A stretch of DNA of 64,000 nt from Arachnomyces sp. PD_36 (Eukaryota > Ascomycota > Eurotiomycetes > Onygenales > Arachnomycetaceae), in the NCBI GenBank assembly GCA_032988195.1, contig JANTQE010000007.1, forward strand, positions 930,001-994,000, read 5' to 3'. The notes below the pieces were generated by a model. That model was given only the letters and a program-made list of their open reading frames with translations, had not been told where the DNA came from and ran no database searches. This document shows, one piece after another, positions 23,160 through 32,568 of this stretch. The position numbers and the translations under genes are program-made. Within the stretch, counting starts at the first letter, position 1, and every line of letters starts with the position of its first letter.

Positions 23160-23612
23160 CTAGATTAAAGTTGAGTTAGCTGACGGAATAATTAAGGTCG
23201 GGAGAAACCAAACGTACAATGGCTCGTGTTTGGAAACTTGGAAAATTTGAAGTTCCAGCTGCCCGAGATTGATATCGGGGATTGTTTTGCAGTGGAGATC
23301 GAGGACGAAGAACAAATGGGAAGGTGAAGTCGGCTCAAACAATATATGTATATAAAGATCCTTGTCAAGAAGTTCGAGTTCGAGACCTTGTGAATTGAAG
23401 AAGGCTTTGAGCATCTCATCCTGAGTCTTCCAATGTCGCTCGGGACATTTAAGAATGATGCGTTTCGGAGCAATCTGGGTCATTGTAGTGGAAACAATTT
23501 GCTGCTGCAGAAGGTGAGAATGGCAGGTGTGATGAATTTGATGGAATGTTGAGCCAGGGAAGAGCGGGAGGCTGGTCGCTGCTTTGAGCTCCGTTAAGTG
23601 ATGGCCAATCAT
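23160..23612 (-). CDS. Possible small hypothetical protein
   Basis: A 150-codon minus-strand frame. An internal Met about 43 codons in (near 23,484), followed by TQIAPKRIILKCPERHW, is a more natural start and would give about 108 residues. The shorter product has a regular mix of residues (ELELLDKDLYIHILFEP, FVLDLHCK) but no motif I recognise. It lies just left of the 512-bp CC/GG-free island. It may be a degenerate gene fragment. Confidence 0.3.
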   Translation of the reverse strand: MIGHHLTELKAATSLPLFPGSTFHQIHHTCHSHLLQQQIVSTTMTQIAPKRIILKCPERHWKTQDEMLKAFFNSQGLELELLDKDLYIHILFEPTSPSHLFFVLDLHCKTIPDINLGQLELQIFQVSKHEPLYVWFLPTLIIPSANSTLI

Positions 23613-23665
23613 GCTGACATAAGCGTGCGAATCCTTCCTTCACCAAGGCGCCAATCATGTAGCCC

Positions 23666-24177
23666 TGATCGTCTCATCGAAAGTATCGCTAACTATGACG
23701 ACTGAGTCTCAGTGTGCTCGTCACAACACTGCTATGTATCTAGTAAGATACATTATCAAATGCTGAGACTTCAAAGACTGACTCGACAAGATGTTTCTCT
23801 GTAATTAAGAATTGTTGACTCGTTAGATGCAAATTAAGCAGCTTATGCTATCAAGCTTCGTAAGAAGCATGTATGTACATGTAACTCGCGTGCACGCGCG
23901 CAAGCACTCACTTAAAATCGAAATCAAATTACAATCAAAGTCAGATTTTATATTCTCAATAATCTATAAATATTGATCACTAGTATAAGCGATCGACAAA
24001 GATTGATGCAAAATTTGATTTAACAATCGATGACAACGTCACAATATAAATAAGAAGTTTGAAGACAGATTGTCTGACAGCTGCATAATAAAAAGAAGTC
24101 AAAGAAAATAGCATTACAAGATAAAAATTTGAAAACTAAGCGTATCTATATATAGATATCTATGTTCAAGTGATTCT
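23666..24177. repeat. Isolated 512-bp CC/GG-free island
   Basis: Between a CC at 23,664-23,665 and a CC at 24,178-24,179 I found no CC or GG. Flanking sequence has both at normal density. CG is retained, for example GTGCACGCGCGCAAGC at about 23,890. The composition matches the 20.6-kb block, so this is most likely a small mutated repeat such as a solo LTR or transposon fragment. I could not match it to the LTRs at 5,989 or 14,857 by eye. Confidence 0.75.
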
Positions 24178-24382
24178 CCATGCTTGGGTGCCGACTCATC
24201 TAATAAACCGACCCCCCGCCTCAACCCTCTTCCAGGATCTTATCCCATACATCTTCAGTGATCATGGATAGCCCGGGCTGAAGCTGGTGTCTTTCGTTAG
24301 AATAATCTCAGAGAGCTCTAATGATCTAGGATCCTTTCAAACTGCGAGCGTCCATCAGAAAAGTAAATTAACGTGAGGCAGT

Positions 24383-26594
24383 ATGGAGGCCAATCCTGCA
24401 ATGCGTGACCGAGATCTGGACGACGGAAACCAGGATGACATCTTGCACGCATTGCACACTGATACCTTTGATTCTGGTGTCGACCCATCATCAAGCTTTC
24501 CTTTGCTAGGCCAGGCTGAGATAGATCGCGCAGGTTATGACAGCTATCTGCGTGCTACAAAGTAAGCTATCACCGCCAATTTGAGCGACCCGGCCGATTA
24601 GCTAACTGCAAAAGCGACTGGGACACTTTTGCTTCTTGCCCTCCCACAGTATGGGAAGGAGACTACGCCAGTGGAAGTCTGGGAGACCCGCCTCACACCG
24701 GTAGCTTCCATCCCCCCACCCAGCTTCAGTCTTCTCTTCAGCAGGATGGGTTTACTTGCGAGTTCCAAGATCTTTGGAATGGCTTGGATGGTAGCATACA
24801 CAGCGGCACGGGATCATTTGATTTTGCCTCTATCTTTCCTTATTCCGAAGCATCGTCAATAAATGACGCTGATCTCGGGCAATTGGCGATCGTGAACCAG
24901 GAGTCTTCGGTCATCTCGAACGACAATATAGTCTCTTCGTTTCAGGATAGTGCTTGTAACGGATCGGAGCTCGGCAATAGGGCTTCAGAGTCAAAGGAAA
25001 CGAAAAAGCTACGAGGATGACTAAATCTACAGCCGGGATATTGAAGCGTTGGCTCGAAAATCACTCCGACCACCCTTATCCATCCAACGACGAGAGAGCT
25101 TCTTTGGAGGAGCAAACGGGTTTAACCAGCAAACAATTGTCTACCTGGTTCGCGAACGCTCGGAGACAACGCAAGAAAAGCCTTTCCGGCCATGGCTCGT
25201 CTGTCAGATCACCCATTCAGGCTTGTCTTGCCGTTCCTCCAAATCCTGCTGCTGAAAACTGGCCCTCGATGAGCCCGCTCGACCGCTGGAGGCACTCTCC
25301 CCCAGAAATCGAGGCTGTATCCCGCACGGCCATCACAAACATATTTGCAGGCAGTGTTGCCTCCAAATCGTCTAGTTTCGATCGTGGAGATCTCATGCCA
25401 GCCCCGGACGACTCTCAACCTCATGTCCACCAGGGTCCTGCCCCTACCCCATCAGTTGCCTCCTCAGAGTCAAGAGTGTCAAGTAGCTCTGGCTCCTCCG
25501 CCCACAGCTTGAACTCCAACGACTCACATGGTTCCTTCGGCCGCTTCTATGCTAGCGAAACGCCGCGACGCCGGCGCCGGAGAAAGATTCATCCCGATCG
25601 TCCCAGCTCGAAGCCCAATCGGCGACAATTCCAGTGTACTTTTTGCACTGATACGTTCAAGTCGAAACACGACTGGACTCGACACGAGAAGACACTGCAT
25701 CTGTCTTTGGAAAGTTGGATTTGCGCACCCTTTGGGGCAACATTCAGAGACTCATCGAACGATGAGAAATGCGCTTTCTGTGATGATTCTGACCCGTCGA
25801 AGGAACACGTCGAGTCTCACCGATATGATGAGTGCAGGGATAAACCCCCTGCGTTGAGGACGTTCTATCGCAAAGACCACCTACGCCAGCACTTGCGCCT
25901 GGTGCATGGTGTAGGGAAGTTTATTCCACAGATGGAAAAGTGGAAGTCTGAGGTGACAAACATCAACTCACGGTGTGGCTTTTGTGGCCACACATTCCAT
26001 CTATGGTCTGAACGTAATAACCATATCGCACATCACTTCCGAAGCGGGGCTCATATTAAGGATTGGCGAGGCTGTCGCGGGCTTGATCCTGCCGTAGCAT
26101 TAGCTGTGGAGAATGCGATGCCGCCCTACCTGATTGACATTGAGTCCAGAGGTCCGGAGCCCTTCAGCGCTGCACGCCGGAATAGAAAGACTACGACCAG
26201 TGAAAATTTGACTACTCGGACGGGAGCCGCTCGAGACGCGGGTTCCTATATAGAGCAGAATCAGCCGACTCCTTTTGAGTATCTCACTGCGCGACTGGGA
26301 CAATTCGTGCGAAAGGTTCAAGCTGCGGGTACTCCGTTAACAGACGAAATGTTACAGCGAGAGGCGCGCTGCTTTGTCTTTGGGGATGACGACCCATGGA
26401 ATCAGACGGCGGCGGACCACCCAGATTGGCTTAAACTATTTAAAGAGGGGATGGGGTTGGACTCCACGGCTTCTGTCATCCAGCCAGATTTGCGTCCGGA
26501 AATGGATGCGACTATTATGCTCCAAAGACCTGGCTTTCGCCTTCCATGGTCGACCGAAGAATGGATGCCACACACAACCCCGCCGATGATCTGA
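24383..26594 (+). CDS. Homeodomain + C2H2 zinc-finger transcription factor
   Basis: The predicted nuclear regulator has a TALE-type homeodomain (LKRWLENHSDHPYP...WFANARRQRKK) followed by a Ser/Pro-rich linker and C2H2-like fingers (CTFC-x12-H-x4-H; CGFCGHTF...HHF). Exon 1 is 24,383-24,561. Intron 1 is 24,562-24,614, with a CTAAC branch site. Exon 2 then runs in one frame until TGA at 25,018, while the homeodomain lies in another frame open from 24,981. An intron 24,892-24,980 (GTGAAC..AATAG) restores the frame exactly and gives about 689 residues. Alternatively exon 2 ending KKLRG runs directly into MTKSTAG with one base missing, a frameshift. Both models are possible. The combined homeobox/C2H2 architecture is known in Aspergillus-type fungi; the target genes are unknown. 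Confidence 0.75.
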
Positions 26595-27414
26595 CAGGAA
26601 CAAAACAAGGAATGGAGACGGGGTACCCCACCTGCGACTCAGCTGACCGGGTTTTCATTTCAGGGGGTACAAATACCATGGGCACGTGTACGCCGTGGTC
26701 CTGGCAGAGCCCAGAGTGCCTCGTGGAGTTTCGAAGACATAACCTCCTCTCAATGCCGCATAACCCGGCAGCTGAGAATGGACAACTTTGCCTCAATAAC
26801 CAGGCATCCGCAATTCCGACGTCCTCCCCATTTGCAAACGAAACAAATGGTAGGAATGGTGAGGATCCGGCCAACTAATTTTTAACCTGCGCGTTCCCTT
26901 AGGAGCAAAGGTTTTTTTTTACAGACTGGTAAACCCTGAACTTTGGTCTCAACTTTCCTCATTGCTAGCCACTCCATGTTTATCTGTCTGATCTGCTAGG
27001 CCTCCATTCAAGCATTCTGGACATTTCTGTATTTCAACAACAGATAAAGAAATATGTTCAACGTCCTGGGTTTCGTGAGAAAAGTGACCGTCTAAAAACA
27101 GATTGCACCAAGGTATTTCACGAAATTAATGTCATAGTTTTACTCCTTCATTTTGGAACAATATACGGTTTTAGATTGACTCGAATAGGTACCAAAGAAA
27201 GCTCCCGTGACAATTTGATGAAGCAAGTCTGCCATCCCAATCGAATAGGGCTCAGCGCCCTCCAATATCTGTTCTCCTCATTGGGGTTTTGCTACACCAA
27301 CTGGGGCATCACGCGAACATCCATTCACTTCGACGCTGGGAAAAAGGATCGTCCATCGCCCCTAATTAGGGCTTTGATTTGACAAGGATCGGATCCGTCA
27401 GCCAGATGTCGTGC
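26595..27414. other. Intergenic; possible alternative 3' exon of the homeodomain gene
   Basis: An open frame at 26,546-26,878 has protein-like composition (HNPADDLTGTKQGMETGY, NNQASAIPTSSPFANETNG). A GCTGAC branch-like site and TTTCAG occur near 26,640-26,662. It could be a spliced C-terminal extension of the upstream gene, but no donor joins the frames convincingly. The rest shows no gene. Confidence 0.3.
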
Positions 27415-28517
27415 CTAGAGGTAACCAATCTTTCTCATCCAGTTATCGTCCGCAAACTTGGTCAAGTAATTCCGCAGGCCGTCTGCAAGGATAACCACAA
27501 TGACTTTGTCCTCCACATTGAACTCGGGGTGTTGGGCAATCAATGACACCAAAGCGGCGATCGTAGCGCCGGAAGAGCCACCGCAGAGCAGGCCTTCCTC
27601 CCGCACCAGTCGTCGAGAAAACTGAAACGAGTCCTGATCGGATATTTTGATCCACAAATCGGGTGCAGATTGATCCAGAACCTCGGGCACAAAGTCATAT
27701 CCGATGCCTTCGACTTTATATTCCCCCTTGGTCTCATTTAGAACGGCAGGCGAGGCAAAGACCGATCCTACCGGATCCGCTCCTACTACGAAGACATCTG
27801 GGTCATGCTTCTTCAAGCCTTTCGCAATTCCTGTGACGGTGCCACCGGTGCCTGCACCGCTAATCACCACATCGACCTTCCCCTGCGTCTGGTGCCAGAT
27901 CTCCTCCGCCGTTCCGAATTCGTGAGAACCTGGGTTTTCGGGGTTTGTATATTGATCCAAGATCCACGAGCCAGGTATTTCCTCTCGGAGACGTCTTGCC
28001 ACGCTGATGATGGAGTCGGGCGACTCAATTGGTACCCCCGCCGGAGTGCGAACGACCCTAGCCCCCAGAGCAATGAGGATCTGCTCTTTCTCGGAGGACA
28101 TCTTTTCGGACAGCGTGATGATGCATTTGTATCCTTTGATCGCAGCCATGAGGGCGATGGCTATACCTCTTTGAACATGCAAGTGTCTAGCCAGTCTCTT
28201 GAAGGCGTCTCATAGGAAGCAATCATAGGCCCAGATATTGCGCCAGGGGAGGGGTCGTCGACTCACGTATTCCCACTTGACGCTTCGATCAGGGTATCAC
28301 CTGGTTTGATCAACCCATCTCGCTCTGCCGCCTCAATCATTCGTTTCGCGATCCGATCTTTCACTGAGCCGCCAGCATTAAAGTACTCCAAATTCGCGTA
28401 TATCCGTGCTTTAATTCCTAGGGCGGTGGGCACACGGTTCAGACAGACCAGAGGCGTCCCCCCGATGTGGTCTGCGACCGAGTCACTCTTTAACTGGCCT
28501 AGAAATGGGGCTGCCAT
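27415..28517 (-). CDS. Cystathionine beta-synthase-like PLP enzyme (catalytic core only)
   Basis: This is a fold-type II PLP enzyme of the cysteine synthase/cystathionine beta-synthase family. Exon 1 is 28,517-28,267, a 98-bp intron is 28,266-28,169, and exon 2 is 28,168-27,415, giving 334 residues. Visible motifs are FNAGGSVKDRIAKRM (Lys53, probable Schiff-base lysine), SSGNTGIA across the splice junction (substrate loop), SGAGTGGTVTG (phosphate-binding loop) and CGGSSGA. The FNAGGSVKDRI wording and the RNYLTKFADDNWM end resemble eukaryotic cystathionine beta-synthase more than O-acetylserine sulfhydrylase. The usual C-terminal CBS regulatory pair and N-terminal haem region are absent. Together with the neighbouring rhodanese and thiol methyltransferase it suggests sulfide, cysteine or related thiol metabolism. 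The exact reaction is inferred. Confidence 0.88.
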
Positions 28518-29052
28518 TGTTTCTCATCAGAAATGAAGCAGGAAAGGCTGAGGATGCTACAAGATGAATCTGTGATTATTTTGGAGAAAGTAACACGGAT
28601 TCCTTCCTCTAGGAAATCGAGGCAGCAAAATCTGGCAGTGCCGACGCTGTTCCTCTTGTGTCGTATATAACTAAACCACCGAGCATGGACGACCGAGGGA
28701 ATCGAACGAACAATGACATTCCTCAAATGCTGTAAGCAGTGATACCGAACGGTATGAAAGTTACTGTCGGCTTGATTACGGGGACTTCTGGCCGCCTAAG
28801 CCTACCTAACTCGGATACAACAAGGGCGCGCTCAAACTGTACATAACATGGATGCAGCGTGCGTTGTACTATAAAAAGCGGATCGATCCAACTCCATGCG
28901 GAATAGGGGTATCTCGGCAGTCAACCCAATTCCGACCACACGAGCGATATTTATGAAGGTACTGTAAATTACTGCATGCACCACTATGATAACGGGGTAG
29001 CCACTGTCTCTTTTGCATTGAACATCTACAATAAGCAAAGCAACTGACTGGC
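28518..29052. other. Intergenic between CBS-like and rhodanese genes
   Basis: About 535 bp upstream of the CBS-like gene and downstream of the rhodanese gene. Short frames here have no domains. It presumably holds the promoter of the CBS-like gene. No regulatory motif is clear. Confidence 0.5.
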
Positions 29053-29553
29053 TCATGTGTGCGCCTGCTGCCATGCTTCGGCTTCATACCCGTCGATCAG
29101 GTCTGTATATTCCTTTCCGGATTCAACCCACCCATTAATCCCACCCTTCAGTACCATACTTCGAGGCGTTGAAGATCCTTGCTCTTTCACATAATCCGCG
29201 AACAAAGCTGCCCCGCGTAGTCCACGGCCGCAAGATGAACCTGTTTCATATATCGGCGTCAATCATCGACTCCATTCTGTAAGCAGGGGGTAAAATCGGC
29301 AGTCTTAATTTCACTAACCACAGTACCATATCACGTCGGGAACTCCGGCAGCGGAAGCAAGAGAGTAGAGACTCGGGAGGGCAAACGCGACACTCTGCAT
29401 GGGAATGTTGAATGAGCCGTGGATGGTGCCTCCTCGGAAGTCGCTGCCGCGAAGGTCGATCAGAATAAAGTCTTGCCCTGGTTTCTGCCCAGCGAGAAAC
29501 CTGGCACGTAGTTCAGACGCCAGGATGTGGGGAGGTTCTGATTCTTCCGCCAT
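29053..29553 (-). CDS. Single-domain rhodanese / Cdc25-Acr2-like protein
   Basis: A small rhodanese-fold protein of the Cdc25/arsenate-reductase group. Exon 1 is 29,553-29,319, intron 29,318-29,241 (78 bp, GTTAGT..CAG), and exon 2 29,240-29,053, giving 140 residues. It has ILIDLRGSDFRGGTIHGSFNIP, typical of the N-terminal half. The active loop YCGSSCGRG is assembled across the splice junction and matches the C-x5-R loop, with an additional Cys inside it. The role could be sulfurtransferase, arsenate reductase or phosphatase. The sulfur-related neighbours on both sides favour sulfur transfer, but this is inference. Confidence 0.85.
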
Positions 29554-30029
29554 TTGGTCGATGGAAAGGAAAATGAATGGTGTTGAGGAAGCAGTGAGAG
29601 AAATGGCAATATCGTAGGTATTGTAGAGAGATAGAGAGTACCTACCTAGGGATTATATAGATCTTCGGGGAACTAATAATGACGATGATGATACATGATA
29701 CGGATACATACGAGTACGGGTAATATACACTAGTCCAAAGATGGAAATGCGAAAGGCGGAAATATTTATGGGTTCACAGGGATTTGAGGTTCACTCCCTC
29801 CTGCCTAGTTAGCACTGCTGTCTATCCTTCAAGTGTCAATCACCACGATAAATCTATGACAGATGATTTAATTATATCAGCAAAATGGTCTAGACTGGAC
29901 TCCATGACTGAGTGAACCATATAAGAGCTTGACGTTGGCTTGACTACAGATCATGACACGGCCGATCGCCTATAATATCACAGACAACTGACTCCTCGCC
30001 TTCCAATTCAGCCGCAGAATCGTTCACCG
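29554..30029. promoter_or_regulatory. Divergent promoter between rhodanese and thiol methyltransferase genes
   Basis: 476 bp separate two divergently transcribed sulfur-related genes, so a shared control region is likely. I see no confidently identifiable binding site. Its role is inferred from gene orientation only. Confidence 0.4.
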
Positions 30030-31087
30030 ATGGCGCGTTCAGACAATCAAGCAGAACCTGGAGAACAGTCCCAGCTCATCAATCATTTTTCAAAACGGTG
30101 GGTGTCGATTGCCCCCCTCTGTTCCTTCCATTGCGTTTCAAGCGAAAGCAGGAAAGCTGACAGATCACAGGCCGGTGCAGGATCATGGTTTAGCATGGTC
30201 CGCCCTGTGGGACACGGATAACAGTGATTTCTGGGATCGAGGAAAGCCTTCCCCAGCGTTGATCGATATCATTGAACAGCAACAGAATCTGTTTCAGCCT
30301 CTGACTGCTGATGGATATCGTAAGAAAGCATTGGTCCCGGTATAGCCTCTGTACTTGATGAGTTTGTGTTTTCGATTTATTTGAGCCTTTTTCGTATTTT
30401 CTGTTGTTGGATCGCTAATAATCATTTTATGAAGGGTTGCGGACGGGGCTACGATGTAGTCATGTTAGCACTTCATGGCTTCGACGCTTATGGCTTGGAG
30501 ATATCTGCGACTGGAGTCGCAGAAGCCCAGAAGTATGCGTCCACCGAACTGCAAAAGCCGCAGAAATACAATTTCGGCGAGAAAAAAGATCGTTCAATAG
30601 CTCCTGGTAGCGTCACTTTTATCGAAGGCGATTTCTTCAAGTCGGACTGGGAAGGAAAGGTGACAAAGGACGGGGAACTCCGGTTTGATCTTATCTACGA
30701 TTATACGGCTAGTACCTCCTTAATGCTTCAAAAAATGAACAAACCTGACATTGTCTACAGTTCCTCTGCGCTCTGCACCCAGATATGCGCCCGCATTGGG
30801 CTGCACGCATGAGAGATCTTTTGCATCACGATGGCCTCATGGTTTGCCTCGAGTTTCCAATGTACAAGGATCCAGCACTTCCTGGCCCTCCCTGGGGCTT
30901 GAATGGGGTTCACTGGGATCTGCTGGCGCGAGGTGGCGATGGTGTCGCTAATATCGACACAGCGCCCGAGACCACAGCCGCAGATCAGCTCGGCGGTCCG
31001 TTCAAGAGGGCGCTATATGTGAACCCGCCTCGCTCATATGAGAATGGGAAGGGAACAGATATGGTGAGTGTTTACGTGCGCAAGTAG
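30030..31087 (+). CDS. Thiol methyltransferase, TPMT family
   Basis: An AdoMet-dependent methyltransferase of the TPMT/thiol-methyltransferase family that likely methylates small thiols or sulfide in the cytosol. Four exons are inferred: 30,030-30,097, 30,171-30,339, 30,435-30,707 and 30,761-31,087, giving 278 residues. Motifs include DFWDRGKPSPAL, LVPGCGRGYDVVMLALHGF (AdoMet motif I, with the splice after LVP), FDLIYDYTFLCALHPDMR and FKRALYVNPPRSYENGKG. Intron 3 is unusual: only a GC-AG intron (GCTAGT..CTACAG) keeps the frame, since the nearby GT would shift it. Introns 1 and 2 are ordinary GT..AG. It is divergent from the rhodanese gene. Fungal relatives are usually annotated as thiol methyltransferase; the substrate here is not determinable. 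Confidence 0.88.
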
Positions 31088-31289
31088 TTGATGTTTGACC
31101 AGGTGTCGTGAGGTCACGTCCTGCTCAGAAATAGAATCTCTTCTCTACGGATTACGGCCCTCCCACATTTGTCATGGTACGGAACCAGGGTCAAATTCAT
31201 TCCTTAAACAACCCACTGTCCGGGGGTATAAATTTATGGGAAGAGATACCATACTACCAAAGTGAGATATTCTGTTAGGTTCCGCACAC

Positions 31290-31775
31290 CTAAGACGTGA
31301 GAAATTCCAGAATATCTCGGTGCCCATATCTCTCGGCTTCTTGTGCTGCCGTCCCCCCATCATTGTCAGTAATGTCAACGTTTGCGCCAGCCTCTACTAA
31401 ACCCTTTACCACAGCGAGATGTCCCGAGCGAGCTGCATAGTGCAACGCAGTCCAGCCGTGGAAACCTCGTAAATCAGGATTGGCACTGTGTTGAAGCAAA
31501 ATCCTGATAAGAACATCATGTCCATGTCTAGCCGCTAGTTGTAATGGAGTCTAGTCATGGATTGTACGTGCATCAACATCAGCATGGGCATGAAGAAGTC
31601 GTCTGGCACCAGTGATACAGTTTCCGCTCGCTGCTATATGTAAGGCAGTTTCACCTATCGCATTGCAGTGCATTACCGGAGCTCCCTCTTTCAATAGTCG
31701 ACGTGTTGCTGTATCATAGCATATTGCAGCTGCCCGGTGCAGGTGGAAGCAATGTTCGCGGCGCATCTCTTGCAC
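31290..31775 (-). pseudogene. Ankyrin-repeat protein gene with an in-frame TAG
   Basis: One minus-strand frame encodes consecutive ankyrin repeats: GETALHIAASGNCITGARRLLHAHADVDA, then a stop, then TPLQLAARHGHDVLIRILLQHSANPD and GWTALHYAARSGHLAVVKGLVEAGANVD, then an end repeat. The stop (TAG at 31,553-31,551) follows HD, exactly where ankyrin repeats carry Trp or Gly before TPL, so a single TGG to TAG change explains it. The frame is otherwise open across the stop. More coding may lie upstream: a frame at 31,826-32,017 has a hydrophobic, protein-like stretch but no clear splice link. Ankyrin proteins act as protein-binding scaffolds; no catalytic domain is visible. Confidence 0.7.
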
Positions 31776-32568
31776 CAGTAAGCGGTAGAGGAGTGGGAGA
31801 CAAATCTCATTCAGATGATGAGAAACTAGTCGGAGCCGAAGTAGTTTCTCTTTATCGCATAGCTAAAGCACACTTGGTCAGCTATCGCTATCACTTGTAG
31901 TAACCAGGCCCGAAGGGGAAGACGAACGCTTGCCAGCATAAAGAGAATGTCATAGGGAAGAGTCACTGGGCTTTCAGACAACACGACCCTCTGCATCGCT
32001 CCCGGGCCAACACTCATGATAGGAAACTTGAGTAGCGCAATTGAAATCGATAAATGGCAAGAATGCGAAACGGGGATCTTTCTCTTTGCAGTCTACATCT
32101 GCTCATAATTACCTCCCTACTTATATAGATACTCTGAGATCTACGCGATGGAGTCAAGACCGATCTGAATAAGATTAGTGCGCGCCCTTTTCATTTCTAC
32201 TTTGATTCTAACAGATTTGTGTAATTACGATATGTATGATAAGAGTACGTATGTATCGTCACAATGTTCTTCTGCGCCCTTGGGACTTCCACTTGGAGCC
32301 TGATCACCGTTGCTGAGTTCGTCCGCGGTTCCACTAAGATGCAAAAATAATCTATATTCGAGTATTATGACGATGATTTATGAGCTACAAGTACCAGCTC
32401 AGTAGAATCCAATATCCCTTCAGAAACTAACTTTTTTTCGAGAATTTCTACTTTGAATCAAGAATGTTATGCGCTGTTGAAGTTGACGAATAATTTTAAT
32501 AATAACGGGATGCTAGTTATATCTGACGTAGAACTAACTGTACACAACCCCTACTTCGTACTTATTCT
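31776..32568. other. Intergenic; possible upstream remains of the ankyrin gene
   Basis: A minus-strand frame at 31,826-32,017 (LRAWLLQVIAIADQVCF) could be an upstream exon of the ankyrin gene. Nothing else is recognisable. The last about 300 bp are AT-rich with no feature. Confidence 0.35.

Noticed and set aside
28640..28720. tRNA-like pieces (GTTCGATTCC on the minus strand)
   Set aside because: The order of A-box-like and B-box-like parts is wrong and no cloverleaf forms. It is 5' sequence of the CBS-like gene.
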